From NCBI GenBank assembly GCA_026419775.2, contig JAOPGA020001202.1, forward strand, positions 1 through 64,000: DNA of 64,000 nucleotides. The letters are read 5' to 3'. The notes beneath the pieces were generated by a model. It did not search any database. It saw only the letters and a list, made by a program, of their open reading frames with translations, and was not told the DNA's origin. Position 1 is the first letter of the stretch; each line of letters begins with the position of its first letter. Positions 9,366 to 19,217 of this stretch are shown piece by piece. Source of the DNA: Acrasis kona (taxonomy: Eukaryota > Heterolobosea > Eutetramitea > Acrasida > Acrasidae). Both the position numbers and the translations under genes were made by a program.

Positions 9366-11363
9366 TTAATTGAGTTGCCTGTATGATCTTTCCCGCATGT
9401 ATTTTCTCACTTGGACTCCTACAAACACAGCAATAACAATCAAGATGAGCGCACCGGCGAGTGAACCTATAACAATACCAGCAATCTGACCATCGGTTAA
9501 CTTTGAAGGCTCTGGTTCTGTAGGTATAGGCGTTGGAGTTGGTACTACAAACTCCCTATCACTTGTGTTAATTACATAAGACGAATTCACATTAGATTTA
9601 ATAAAATATAAAATACTGTTACCCTCTAACTTTTCAGAGTTAAGAGCGTTGTCAATTTGGTTTAACTTTATTACGTTTCTCTTTTCATTATAAACAACGA
9701 ATGAATCAAGATCAACTTTTGTAGGAGTAGTAATTTTGATGAACAATGCTTTTTGTGCATCTGTTGTCTTCACATAGTACTTATCAGCTTTTGATGATTC
9801 TACTCGTCCATTTACTGGTTTAATGACATGCACTTTTTCGCTAGTTAGTTTAGGATTGGACAACGCGCTCACTAGAGCATTTGATTTTATGATGACGGAA
9901 CAGGTATATACTTGCTCTTCTAATGAAAATGGAAGTACGAATGGATCTACGTTCTGAAGATAATCATAAACAACCAACTTCTGATTGACACATTTCATTG
10001 CGATACTATAATAAAAATAAGTAATAGGTGGGATTTGAATATACAAATTAGATTCAATTTCAGCGAATGTACGCACAATAAACTTATTTTCTGCATAGTT
10101 TGTAACCACGAAAGGACTATTCTCGAAAACCTCGAAAAATTCCGGAACCTTTGTATCGACTTGGATTTGGATTGGATTGCTCATATCAGGAGTTAGAGCC
10201 ATATAATAATTGCCGGTAAGGTTATTAGTATTGACCACAATACCTTGTTTACCTTGTTTACCTTTCCTTGCGACTTTATCATAGTCATCTCCGTAACCAG
10301 CATAGCCACTAACTGCATGGTACGTATAATAAGAGAAGTTAGTTGGAGTATCAAAAGACAGAAAAGCATAACCCGGTTGACCTTTCGAATCTAAAATAAC
10401 TCTCTTGTCAGGAATAATTTTTGTAAACAATATCGTGACACCAGTCGTTACCAAACTAACTGGATTTTTATCTATTTTTTTATATACTGTGATTACAAAA
10501 TGACGATAACTAATGGTTGGCTCCAAAGTGATAATTTCATCAGAGAACCACTCGCTAGATGTTTGGTTCAAAATGGCACTAAAGAAACATGTTTCTTCGG
10601 ATGATACACAGGTGAATTGAGCAGTGGTGTTAGGAGGGATGGTAACTGCTATGCGAGTTATTATATTAGTGATGGTGTAATTTTTATTGAGATCTACTTC
10701 GATGACTGGTTCTATTGTTGGAGTTGGAGTGGGTGTGGATGGATATGTTGGTGTGGGTGTGGGTGTTGTAGTGAGTGTTGAAGTGGGTGTGGGTGTTGGG
10801 GTAGATGTTGGTGTTGATGTTGTATTGGTTGTGGGTATGGCTGTTTGTGTTGGAGTGGGTGTAAGAGTTGGTGTTTGTGTAGATGTGGGTGTTGAGGTTG
10901 GTGGAAGTGTTGGAGTTTCTGTAGGAGTGGGAGTTGAGGTTGGAGTGGGAGTTGGGGTGGGTGTGGATGTACGTGTCGGAGTGGGAGTGGGTGTTTCAGT
11001 AGGGGTGGGTGTTGGTGTTGGTGTGGATGTTGGGGTAGGGGTGGGTGTTGGGGCGGATGTTGGTGTGGGTGTTTCAGTAGGGGTGGGTGTAGGTGTTGGT
11101 GTTGGAGTGGGTGTTGGAGTAGGAGTGGGTGTTGGGGTGGGTGTGGATGTTGGTGTTGGTGTGGGTGTTGGTGTTGGTGTGGGTGTTGAGGTAGGGGTGG
11201 GTGTAGGTGTTGGTGTTGAGGTAGGGGTGGGTGTTGGGGTGGGTGTGGGTGTTGGTGTGGGTGTTATAGTGGAAGTTGATGTAATCGTTACAGTTGCGAA
11301 CTGCGCGCAAGCCATATTCATGCACAATAGCACCAATATAATTGCTGCCGTGGCTGTCTTCAT
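9366..11363 (-). CDS. Mucin-like (Thr-Pro)n type I membrane protein
   Basis: An intronless 665-residue frame. Residues 1-20 ([20 protein letters not shown]) are a signal peptide. Residues ~30-215 are a (TPTP) array broken by Ser, Glu and Leu, a rigid stalk expected to be O-glycosylated. Residues ~220-620 form an ectodomain with Asn-X-Ser/Thr sites, few cysteines and beta-rich character. A second short Thr-Pro stretch precedes one membrane helix ([20 protein letters not shown]), followed by a short basic cytosolic tail ([13 protein letters not shown]). I infer a surface or adhesion protein. A structurally similar protein lies at 36289-38013 but is anchored differently. The antisense strand is also open through the repeat, a by-product of the sequence. 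Confidence 0.8.
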   Translation of the reverse strand: MKTATAAIILVLLCMNMACAQFATVTITSTSTITPTPTPTPTPTPTPTSTPTPTPTPTSTPTPTPTPTPTPTSTPTPTPTPTPTPTPTPTPTPTPTETPTPTSAPTPTPTPTSTPTPTPTPTETPTPTPTRTSTPTPTPTPTSTPTPTETPTLPPTSTPTSTQTPTLTPTPTQTAIPTTNTTSTPTSTPTPTPTSTLTTTPTPTPTYPSTPTPTPTIEPVIEVDLNKNYTITNIITRIAVTIPPNTTAQFTCVSSEETCFFSAILNQTSSEWFSDEIITLEPTISYRHFVITVYKKIDKNPVSLVTTGVTILFTKIIPDKRVILDSKGQPGYAFLSFDTPTNFSYYTYHAVSGYAGYGDDYDKVARKGKQGKQGIVVNTNNLTGNYYMALTPDMSNPIQIQVDTKVPEFFEVFENSPFVVTNYAENKFIVRTFAEIESNLYIQIPPITYFYYSIAMKCVNQKLVVYDYLQNVDPFVLPFSLEEQVYTCSVIIKSNALVSALSNPKLTSEKVHVIKPVNGRVESSKADKYYVKTTDAQKALFIKITTPTKVDLDSFVVYNEKRNVIKLNQIDNALNSEKLEGNSILYFIKSNVNSSYVINTSDREFVVPTPTPIPTEPEPSKLTDGQIAGIVIGSLAGALILIVIAVFVGVQVRKYMRERSYRQLN
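10715..11285. repeat. Coding minisatellite (ACACCC/ACACCA-type Thr-Pro codons)
   Basis: Short-period degenerate repeat alternating Thr and Pro codons inside the surface-protein gene. On the + strand it reads as runs of GGTGTG/GGTGTT. Such tracts expand and contract readily, so length variation between strains is expected. Confidence 0.85.
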
Positions 11364-12169
11364 TTTAGATTGTTGTCATGTGAAAGTTGTGAGGTCTTGT
11401 TTATAAATTAACGAGGAGTTAACAAGAACTCCGGAACGTCCTAGTGCATGTCTTTATTTGTAAACAAGATCCCACATCTTATTTCACATCTATTTTTAAG
11501 ATTAAGAATTCTTTTTCGCACCCTAACACTGATATTATATGAAAAATAGACTGCAAGAATTCGAATTTGTTCTAGTAGTGTCCGAACACCGGTAGAGACA
11601 GGGAAGAGGAAATTTAATTCGCGTCTTCGGGCTTATAACCTCTCCACTTCTTAGTCAGGGGAGAGGAAAGTTAATAAGACTAGGACTAACCACATGTTGT
11701 CAACTGGTTCGTAAAATTCTATTGTTTAACTAATCAGGTATTGCCTGACTTTCAAAAATTGCAATGTATCAACGTATCTCTACGAAGACGCATGCGGGTA
11801 AATTGGGTTAGTTTTCAATTAGCAACTACACTCAACATCTCTTATCGATCATTGTTAGAGTATATCCCCAAGCGCAAGAACTGATTAGTTTGTGTGATGA
11901 AGCAGCATTTATAAAAGCATTTTATTATAAATTCAGACATTCTTTATTATGGTTTAGTTACTTGGTTGATTGCAAAAATATTAACGTTCAACTACTCTCT
12001 CCGGATATCTTTATGAAACCATTTAACACGTTTATCATTCAACGCAGAGTCTTTAATGCGAAGAGTTTCCCTGTCCCCTCATGTATAAATTAGCTGTAAA
12101 CATCAGTTGGTTTGAAAAGTCAAGTTGTTGTAACAAATATGGTATTGGATTTTGTTAATTTAATACCCT
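11364..12169. other. Intergenic, small repeat and hairpin only
   Basis: No supported gene. A near-repeat (CAGGGAAGAGGAAATTTAAT at ~11599, CAGGGGAGAGGAAAGTTAAT at ~11656) and a CCTCTCC/GGAGAGG inverted pair (~11640-11665) occur 0.2-0.3 kb from the mucin-like gene start. A 67-codon frame at 11890-12093 has no family signal and I do not call it. Confidence 0.35.
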
Positions 12170-12962
12170 ATGAGATGCTTGCCGTGCTGCGGTAGCGCCG
12201 CTGGAACGATGACGGTGAGAGAGTTTGTGATGAAGATAAGATACTCTGTGTTATACACTATCTACTGTGTTCTACTTGTTTTGTTCAGTACCTTTTTGTT
12301 TTCTTGGTCGATTTACAAGCGCGGAAGGTATGTTCGAGGTCAAGACAAAGACTAATAATTTAGGGGAGAAGAGTTATGGTTTATTATTCTTGAGGGAGTT
12401 GCTACAATACCACTGTGCATCGAAATACCCATCAACCTATACGTTCAAAAAAGAGTTTGTTGTTTATTGTGAAAAGTCACTTATTAACTTTTAGTCATAC
12501 TTTAAAATGTGGTGGAATTGGTTGCATCTACTGCTTACATTGTTGTGTTTATCCGCTTGGATTGTTCTATACGGAGAATATCTTTACATACCATCACTGT
12601 CCATTTGGGGAGATGCAGCTTACATTGAGGACTTGACCATCATTATACATTGTGTGGTAACAATTCTCCGGACAGTAGCATACTTCCTACAGTACGTAAA
12701 ATTTGAATAGTTTCTTCTAATTATTGAAAGGCATCGCTCAAGGGCCGACATTAAGCGAAATGGACGTATCGCATTAAACGTTGTTTATGACTACAGAAAC
12801 GATTCACATGAGGCTCAATCACAAAATTATGGTACTACAACATATTTTCCAAAAAGTAGTGTATTAGAAGACGAACCTGAAGAACCATCACCTCTCACTA
12901 ACAACATGTATTCGTATCAAAACCAGAGCAATGATTATGATTTTTATAGTAGATTTACATAA
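12170..12962 (+). CDS. Four-helix membrane protein, voltage-sensor-like, four exons
   Basis: Exons 12170-12327, 12364-12454, 12495-12691 and 12731-12962 (introns 36, 40, 39 nt, all GT-AG and frame-preserving) give 225 residues. Four hydrophobic segments: YSVLYTIYCVLLVLFSTFLF, LWFIILEGVATIPLCIEIPI, WLHLLLTLLCLSAWIVLY and TIIIHCVVTILRTVAYFLQ. The order of an acid in helix 2 (IEIPINLY), a WWNWLHL helix-3 start and arginines around helix 4 (ILRTVAYFLQHRSR) recalls S1-S4 voltage-sensor modules, but helix 4 lacks the regular Arg ladder. The first residues (MRCLPCCGS) could be palmitoylated. The C-terminal ~75 residues are a polar, acidic tail (EDEPEEPSP). Its last exon is duplicated at 18818-18978. 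Function unknown. Confidence 0.65.
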
Positions 12963-13157
12963 CAACTTTCAAATCGCTATTATAATGTATCAAAACTATT
13001 AAAATAAAACGATCAAAGTTCATCTTACACAAACTTCCCTTCTTGTTCGTCCCTTGTTCACACACAAATAATTGTAAAGAGCAACTATGATAATGTACAC
13101 CAGTCTCGTTGCCTTCGAGTACAGTCATATGTTTATAAGTGTTGAAGAAATTCTTGT
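12801..13157. repeat. Left copy of long direct repeat
   Basis: Bases 12801-13157 match 18818-19217 in the same orientation with only a handful of substitutions and two deletions in this copy (about 28 and 12 bp). The repeat covers the last exon of the membrane-protein gene, the intergenic stretch, and the last codons of the desaturase gene that converges on it. Confidence 0.9.
13094..13157 (-). pseudogene. Broken C-terminal fragment of Delta-12 desaturase
   Basis: In the left repeat copy the minus strand reads TYKHMTVLEGNETGVHY, identical to the C-terminus of the intact desaturase at 19123-20223. A ~28-bp deletion removes the final codons and stop, and a 12-bp deletion removes four residues just upstream. 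Only this tail is present, so it is a remnant. Confidence 0.85.
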
Positions 13158-13162
13158 TGAGG

Positions 13163-13780
13163 CACACAAAAACGGACCAACGCAATTAAAAGTCATGGAT
13201 CAATCCCCAATTCGTTCTGACACTGGAAACCTTTTATAACAAACAAAAATAAAATAATGACTCAACCCATCATCAACCGCCGACATACCAACAACACCAA
13301 AACAATGCAACATCAACGACATTGATACCGACTTCAAAACTGTTGCAGACATTAAAACAATTGTTGAGATTCTGCAACATTAATCAAGAGAACAACAAAC
13401 GAGTAAAATCAGAGGACTTACAAGTAACAACGCATCATGGACCACTTTGACACAATACATCAAAACCACACCAACACTTGTGGAACTACAACTATGGGAG
13501 GAGCTGACTCTAAATGCATTTTTGAGGCGATGAGGAAAAAATTGGTTGCATAATTCTCAAGATTGTAATGACGCATTAATGTCCACCGAAAATCCCTTCA
13601 AGCCGAACCGAATTTACAATTCGACACATCAACTGATATACATTTTTTACTCATCACCATTCAATCAACATTCGGAGTCGTACAAAGCGACAATACTTAA
13701 ATCTCAAACGAATAATTTCTGTTCGACAGCCAAAGGGATCTGATCGGCTCACAAAGATGTACATTTTCAAAAATCAGTTC
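13163..13780. other. Degenerate sequence, no intact gene
   Basis: AT-rich sequence with many stops in all frames. One stretch near 13430-13530 translates to TLTQYIKTTPTLVELQL, resembling one leucine-rich repeat, which may be a relic of a host or transposon gene. Nothing else recognised. Confidence 0.3.
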
Positions 13781-13784
13781 TGAT

Positions 13785-14085
13785 TACGATCAGCAAATCA
13801 AAATCAAAATCGCTACAACATGTGTCATTCTTCAACGAACCAATTCAATATTCCACCCGTCACACTTGTTAACGAGAAAATTAATTTGCATTTTGATCAC
13901 AATCATTCGATCATGATTGATTCACATCTGGAGGTTAACATTTTCTGATCGGATTGAATTGTAACCAAAGTTATTTTTGATCGGATTTTAAACAATGGTT
14001 TCTGATCAGATTAAATTGTGGATTTAATTTCTATTCATACTAAAATGTGTTGCTGTAATTTTGATTTGCTGATTGTGATCGAATG
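13785..14085. repeat. Imperfect inverted repeat, possible element terminus
   Basis: GATCAGCAAATCAAAATCAA at ~13791 pairs with its inverse around 14040-14083 (TGATTTGCTGATTGTGATCG on the + strand). Between the arms a TGATCGGATT/TGATCAGATT motif recurs. Short inverted structures of this kind are found at MITE ends and in DIRS-type elements; the tyrosine recombinase relic begins ~100 bp downstream. Confidence 0.45.
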
Positions 14086-14189
14086 TGTGTTTGAGATTTA
14101 CATTTTAACGACAAGTAATTCGATCAACATTCCCAATCATTAACGCTCATGAGTTTCCAAATTATCAAACTCTGCAACATTTATCACAT

Positions 14190-14715
14190 GGATGTTCATG
14201 GAACCCGATGAACTCAAGGCGGCTGCAGTTTCGGTCTCAGCATTAAACTCAAGACGCAAGAGAGATCTTTCTCCTATTGTACTCTTTAGAGAATTTGAAA
14301 AGGGAAAAAGTAAAGGACGACGCGTTTTTCAAAATGTGCTATTATCCCTATGGCACTTGGTTGCATGGCAAGAGCATAGGAAATGTGCAATCTGCTGATT
14401 TGTGATATAGAGAACCACAAGGACGGGTATGATGTGGACTTTTCAAAAACTCGACTATATGGGAGACGGGTCTACATTAGTCCATCACACAACCTTACTC
14501 GTTCTGGAGGTCAGGTCAAGCAACAATATCTGGCATACTAAAGAAAGTAGCAACGCTTATGAATTGGAAGGGAGATTTCACTTCGCATTCTCTGAGGATT
14601 GGTGGAGTAAATGAAGCAATGCTAGCAGGGACAACTAAAGAAATGGTGCAGATGATGGGGGATTGGAGCTCAAACGCTATCGATTGTTATCTCCGAGCAA
14701 GTCTGGACTTTGGGA
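14190..14715 (+). pseudogene. Decayed tyrosine-recombinase gene (DIRS/Crypton type)
   Basis: Short coding stretches in shifting frames carry the tyrosine-recombinase signature in order. MALGCMARA is followed by a stop in place of the usual Ser, then EMCNL (Arg I at 14371-14373). Next come a CDIENHKDGYDVDFSKTRL beta-hairpin block, then HSLRIGG (second Arg at 14595-14597), then MMGDWSS and finally CYLRAS (nucleophile Tyr at 14688-14690). In-frame stops and at least two frameshifts show it is dead. The alignment to this fold is by eye. DIRS-like retrotransposons and Cryptons both encode such enzymes; I cannot tell which. Confidence 0.7.
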
Positions 14716-15179
14716 ATGGGCTTATAATAAAATAAAATTTTAATTATACATGTGTCCCTAAGAACCGTCTGCCTTGAACAACTGGGGCACAGGGTAGGTA
14801 TGTGCATGTCTTCTATTGGAGAATGTTCTGTGTTTCCGATGCTATGCTTCTGGCACAGTTCTGTTTTGTCAGAGATAAAACATTCATGTAGTGGTGAATC
14901 CGGGCTTTGCCATACGCACCACAAAAGTATGTTAGCCTAGAGAATTCAGGCTCTGCCGTTGCCACAAATCGAAAATGCTTATTTGCAGTAAATTCGGGCT
15001 CTGGTGCAACGTTTATAGGGCAAATGTTGAACTGGAGTGAGACATATAGTCACAATAATGGAATTGCAACATTCACTGGGAAACTAACTGTTTTTACTTT
15101 ACAAAAGAACCTTTAGGCCAAAATTGAGCCCTTTTAATCAAAATCGCTTTTAATAGCATTATAAGTTGTTCTAACATTC
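14716..15179. other. Unassigned stretch with three short direct motifs
   Basis: Near-copies of ATTCGGGCTCTGCC recur about every 48-50 bp at ~14896, ~14943 and ~14992. No gene is recognised; the motif may be the tail of the recombinase-bearing element. Confidence 0.3.
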
Positions 15180-15739
15180 ATGCCACCAGAGCAGGTTTAT
15201 AAAATTAAGTATGGGGAAATCTTGCATCCAGATAAAATCAAACAATCATGCAAAGATCATGATGTGGCGTTTTCTCAAGCTTTGACTGCTGAGCAAGAAG
15301 ATTGGGACAAAGACGCGATAGGATGTGTGATATTAATACATAATCGTTACCTAAGAAAATACGTCGAAGAAAATAGACAAATGCATTACAACATTTTTTT
15401 CAGTCAATTCAAAACCTATTTTGATGACCTACCACAAGCTTTTAGGAATGACGTCGAGTACGTACTTAATTTTTTGTTGACACTAATCATTAAAGCTTTA
15501 TATCGAAATTGTGTTACAAGTACTCCAGACTCCCTATTAACGACAGCGACGTGGAAATTTTTAAAACTTTGTTTTGTGTTTCCAAACAATATTTTATAGA
15601 ACATCGAATTGATACCAGAGATACCTTATTAATGGAATATTGTGATTTGATAATGGACCTTTGTATGAAAGAGCAGAAACTGTTTTTGGACGAAGAGTTT
15701 TATAATAAGCTGAAGAAATATGCTGGTTTGATGAAATAA
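15180..15739 (+). CDS. Hypothetical 173-residue helical protein, two exons
   Basis: Exon 1 is 15180-15457 and exon 2 is 15496-15739, joined across a 38-nt GTACGT...AAG intron that restores a continuous frame (NDVD then FISKLCYKYSRL). The product is soluble and helical (EQEDWDKDAIGCVILIHNRY, EYCDLIMDLCMKEQKLFLDE) with no signal peptide or known domain. An AATAAA-like signal overlaps the stop. It sits inside the transposon-rich block but has no stops or frameshifts, so it looks like a host gene. The first ATG (PPEQVYKIKYG) is used. Confidence 0.55.
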
Positions 15740-15742
15740 ATT

Positions 15743-16139
15743 TTATTGTTTTAGAAATCCTGGGTACAACACGTTGGTCCTTAATGTTGCGAATCCATAA
15801 CAGTTGCATTGACTCACAATCTTCTCGTTAAAGACATCTCCGTATGCATGAAGTGGAATGTTGATGATACCATTCCCGAAGTTGAAGGCATGTGCTACAC
15901 CTGCCCCAATATTTCGAATTTTACTTGATTCTCATGTTGTCATATGTAACGTCTTCTGTAGGTGAGAAGAGTGCCAGTATAAGTGCTACTGGACTTCCAT
16001 CTCTCTCTTGATCATACTCCTCAGCTTTGAAGATGTTGTCCTTTTTAAGTCTTTGTTTAATGATTGATTTCGCTTCATTTAGATATATGAAATCATTGAT
16101 ACTGATCTTGTATGTGTTAAAGTTCTGTTCTATTGACAT
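15743..16139 (-). CDS. Hypothetical protein needing a +1 shift
   Basis: The first frame (MSIEQNFNTYKISIND onwards, 72 codons) ends at a TAA at 15921-15923. Skipping its T at 15923 opens the +1 frame for 59 codons (KIRNIGAGVAHAFNFGNG ... LRTNVLYPGFLKQ) to a TAA 3 bp beyond the convergent gene. Both halves have normal codon use. The downstream half has no start codon. A 93-nt intron from GTATGA within codon 45 to the AAG before the stop would also join the frames, but would be far longer than the neighbours' introns. Could equally be a one-base indel in a decaying gene. No family recognised. Confidence 0.4.
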
Positions 16140-16175
16140 CTTGGCTTTCTAAACAAAATGTCAAACATCAAAAAC

Positions 16176-16176
<1 letters not shown>

Positions 16177-16219
<43 letters not shown>

Positions 16220-16220
16220 T
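16177..16220. repeat. (TTTA)n microsatellite, likely LINE 3' tail
   Basis: About eleven TTTA units. On the minus strand this is (TAAA)n, and it begins exactly at the stop codon of the zinc-finger relic immediately upstream. Some non-LTR retrotransposons end in such simple repeats. Confidence 0.75.
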
Positions 16221-16640
16221 ACAGATTCTCCGGTTATTGAGCCGCGAATTCCAATCAGCAGATTCATGTTTTCTTGGGTTGAAATTATATTCTGTTATAT
16301 GGTTGGAGTCGTCAAAGAAAATTGGTAGGTTGTGGATGTTGTGTTTTTCCAAAGTTTGTTGTATATTCTGTGCTGCTTCTTTGAAGAAATGTTTAGATTG
16401 ATGGCAGTCACTGGCTCTGTGAATCATTGTGAATTCTTGACCGCAATCTGGGCATTTCAAAGTCTGTTTTTGGTAGCTATGGTTGATGAATCCATCAAGT
16501 CTAGCTTTGATCAGATTTCTACTGTGCTTGTTTGGTAGTTTGGTATTCCAAATATCTTCGGTGTATACAGAATTACCCGATACTTGTTTAATTGCAGGTT
16601 TGAATTCTTCATGTACAATCTAGCTTTCATTAGTTCATTT
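16209..16640 (-). pseudogene. 3' end of a truncated non-LTR retrotransposon
   Basis: On the minus strand a frame reads EDIWNTKLPNKHSRNLIKAR and LDGFINHSYQKQTLKCPDCG followed by QEFTMIHRASDCHQSKHFF. The Cx2C...Hx4C pattern resembles the zinc finger that ends many LINE reverse-transcriptase proteins. Upstream the coding continues in another frame (RIQNELMKARLYMKN), so a frameshift is present. The stop runs straight into (TAAA)n. I read this as a 5'-truncated, dead LINE copy. The reverse transcriptase itself is absent, so the class is an inference. Confidence 0.55.
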
Positions 16641-16810
16641 TGTATACGTGTGTCCTTTATGGGTCCAGAAGAAATCTTTGTAGAACTTTCTAATAATAAA
16701 AATTAGATCTAATTCCTTCCCATTTTCCCTTCCATCCGCACCAAGAGGCCTACTAGATGCGTTGGAAGCCACGTCCTCAAATGTCTTCGAAGAACAAGAA
16801 TTACAGAAGC

Positions 16811-16842
16811 AAATAATAATAATAATAATAATAATGATAATA
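16811..16842. repeat. (AAT)n microsatellite
   Basis: About nine AAT units followed by GATAATAC. It may be a second element's tail, but no coding relic ends at it cleanly. Confidence 0.7.
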
Positions 16843-16899
16843 CAATAAGACTCATCCACTTCACAAACAGACAGTGGGATTAGCTGTGATTTTAGACCC

Positions 16900-17560
16900 A
16901 CTTACGCCAAGAAGCCGCCTTAATCAATGAGAGAATTACATCAATCATCAACATATCTATCTACAGGACCAGATTCAAAAGACGAACATTTTGTAGTCGA
17001 AATGAACGTGGAAGTAGGGACAAAAGAAACAGTCTGCGATTTTTAACAGAGGAAAACTCGACCACATTTTCACTTACATCGAGGTCACCAAAACTTGCAA
17101 CCCAATAACCACAAAAATCGAAAAATCACGAACAGAAAGTTCTATGGAACGAGATTTAAGTGCCTATCTTGTGGGAGAAGACACAACAATTTCGCATATT
17201 GATCCACTGCAAAAAAGCACAGCCATACTGTAAAGAACTAGAAAACACCATCCAAAATACAGTTAACAAAAGGGACATCACCAGAGTTAAACCGATTATG
17301 ACCAATGAAAACAACAACCGACGAACTACACACAAATGGGAATTCGCCCAAAAAAATATTGGAGGGCCATCAAAAGCCACCTACCAAAGAAAACAAACTG
17401 GTTCCAAAGAGCAAACAACTCCCCGAAAAACCTCCGCCATAAAGCCACTCGAGAGTTGGAACATCTCCGGTTTTAATCCAGCATCTCTGTGCTTACTGGA
17501 AAGGTTTGAGAAGTCCTATATGGTTAAAAAATAATAAAGGTAGCATAACTTACTGAGCCG
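16900..17560 (+). pseudogene. Degenerate transposon-like coding relic
   Basis: Short + strand pieces look coding but change frame and hit stops: DEHFVVEMNVEVGTKETVCD near 17010, and FKCLSCGRRHNNFAY near 17155-17200, a Cx2C...H pattern like the zinc finger at 16209-16640. The only long open frame, 17160-17534, is basic and low complexity. Probably another LINE remnant, on the opposite strand. Low confidence in class. Confidence 0.35.
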
Positions 17561-17599
17561 TATCGGCGAATGCAATGGATGGATGGACAAACATTTCAT

Positions 17600-18060
17600 G
17601 GAACCCACATTCGTTAAAGCAACTTGGATCAAATAGATAGTTGTCCGGCTCACCTAACGAGTCTACAAGATCTTGACCAATTTGAACAATTCATTAATCG
17701 TGGAAATGTTTCTGGTCATTGCATGGTTTCGACGCTAGTTGTTTTATTGTATAAATCTCTTCATCCTCAATTTCCACCACAAATGTTTGATTATTCTCTT
17801 CTGCCTTTACCATTAACTGCTTTCGTGCAAGGTCTTCCGCATGTTGTGACATTATTGCTGACAAATTGTGAGGTCATAAAAATAAAATGTTTACTTGTTC
17901 TGATATTATTAAACTTTTTCTTTATGCTCTCCACCATACTTGAACCCTTTTCTAATCCGTACGTGCTGTTGACGTAATCGAAGAGGTATGGGAGGAATGG
18001 TTGTGGATTCCATGGCAATAGAATCGTGCAAAACATCAAAACGATGTTAAGGAGATTGTC
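17600..18060 (+). pseudogene. Unidentified decayed coding relic
   Basis: A 117-codon frame (17624-17977) contains SLQDLDQFEQFINRGNVSG and MFDYSLLPLPLTAFVQGLPH, then shifts to fragments DVIEEVWEEWLWIPW and NDVKEIVA separated by stops. No family recognised. A 82-codon frame on the other strand covers the same bases, so coding strand is not certain. Confidence 0.3.
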
Positions 18061-18214
18061 GCTTGAAGCTCTTCATGGCATGTTTTTCTGGACTTTGTTT
18101 GGATGATTCATTTCTACCTTTTTCCTGAAAATTTATTGTAACAATCAAATGAAAGTTCGAAGTTTGTTCTCAGGGAGATGGATTGGAAAGAGGCAGTAAA
18201 GGAGGGAGAAAAAA

Positions 18215-18978
18215 TCCTCAAAACAAATCGAAAGCGATAATGAGAGTTCTGATTCCTCTTCTAGTGACATTGATGAAGAAAAATCTGATCCAGAAGATGA
18301 TGTGGACATTAACGAACAAGATTTTTGTGTTGACAGCAATAACTATGAAGGAGACACAGAATTAGTTCATCAACTATTGATTCTTTCCTCTTGCTGCTGA
18401 CACTTCTTGAACATGATGTGCCACAATCTTTAAGATCAATGATGGAGCATTTGAAGGATTTTGGAATTGTTACATATGAGCTAAATTCATGCGCTGTTTG
18501 TCACCTTTATGTTTGGCCGTTCCCAGTTACCGCTGATACTGAGTGTCCATGTTGTAAAAGCACATCAAAATCGAAAGTTCAATACACTCCATACACATCA
18601 TATTTGAGTGTCATGTTTGCTGGTGATCAATCGTTTGCGCAAGCTATAACAGAGTTTCATACAAATCTTAATGATATCAACCCCGACTTTGAAGGTTACA
18701 GGGACTGGTATGATGGTGTGTTTGGGAAAGCTGTTGTTCAATTATTCAAGGGCGAGAAGGTTATCTTCTCTTCTGTTGGTTATGATGGTTTGAAGACATC
18801 AAAGAGTTCATTCAAGGATTCTCATGAGGCTCAATCACAAAATTATGGTACTACAACATATTTTCTAAAAAGTAGTGTATTAGAAGACGAACCTGAAGAA
18901 CCATCACCTCTCACTAACAACATGTATTCGTATCAAAACCAGAGCAATGATTATGATTTTTATAGTAGATTTACATAA
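18215..18978 (+). pseudogene. Decayed Tnp2-like (CACTA) transposase fused to duplicated host exon
   Basis: An acidic N-terminal stretch (SDIDEEKSDPEDDVDINE) lies in one frame from ~18215; after a shift near 18391 a 195-codon open frame follows. It reads CAVCHLYVWPFPVTADTECP then CCKSTSKSKVQYTPYTSYL and FEGYRDWYDGVFGKAVVQLF, ending VGYDGLKTS. A CxxC...WP...CPxC knuckle, a Y-x-P block and a DxxDG block are the N-terminal marks of Tnp2-type transposases. The catalytic core is missing. At ~18818 the frame passes without interruption into the duplicated last exon of the membrane-protein gene (HEAQSQNYGTTTYF ... YSRFT stop). First in-frame ATG of the long part is 18439. Confidence 0.55.
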
Positions 18979-19217
18979 CAACTTTTAAATCGCTATTATA
19001 ATGTATTAAAACTGTTAAAATAAAACGATCAAAATTCATCTTACACATACTTCCCTTCTTGTTCGTCCCTTGTTCACACACAAATAATTGTAAAGAGCAA
19101 CTATGATGAGGTCAAAGTAAGTTTATTTTAGCCAATAATGTACACCAGTCTCGTTGCCTTCGAGTACAGTCATATGTTTATAAGTGTTCCAAAGTTCAGC
19201 GAAGAAATTCTTGTCAT
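18818..19217. repeat. Right copy of long direct repeat
   Basis: Matches 12801-13157. This copy retains the complete end of the desaturase gene but only the last exon of the membrane-protein gene, the mirror image of the left copy. Confidence 0.9.

Noticed and set aside
10687-11406. Long + strand frame of Gly-Val repeats
   Set aside because: It is the antisense of the Thr-Pro codon array in the mucin-like gene; the sense strand has the signal peptide, ectodomain and membrane helix.
11890-12093. 67-codon frame
   Set aside because: Begins without ATG, no domain, no splice partner found.
16635-16901. Minus-strand frame with an Ile run
   Set aside because: The Ile run is the (AAT)n microsatellite; the remainder has no family signal.
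17791-18039. Minus-strand frame of 82 codons
   Set aside because: Overlaps the plus-strand relic, shows no motif and lies in decayed sequence.
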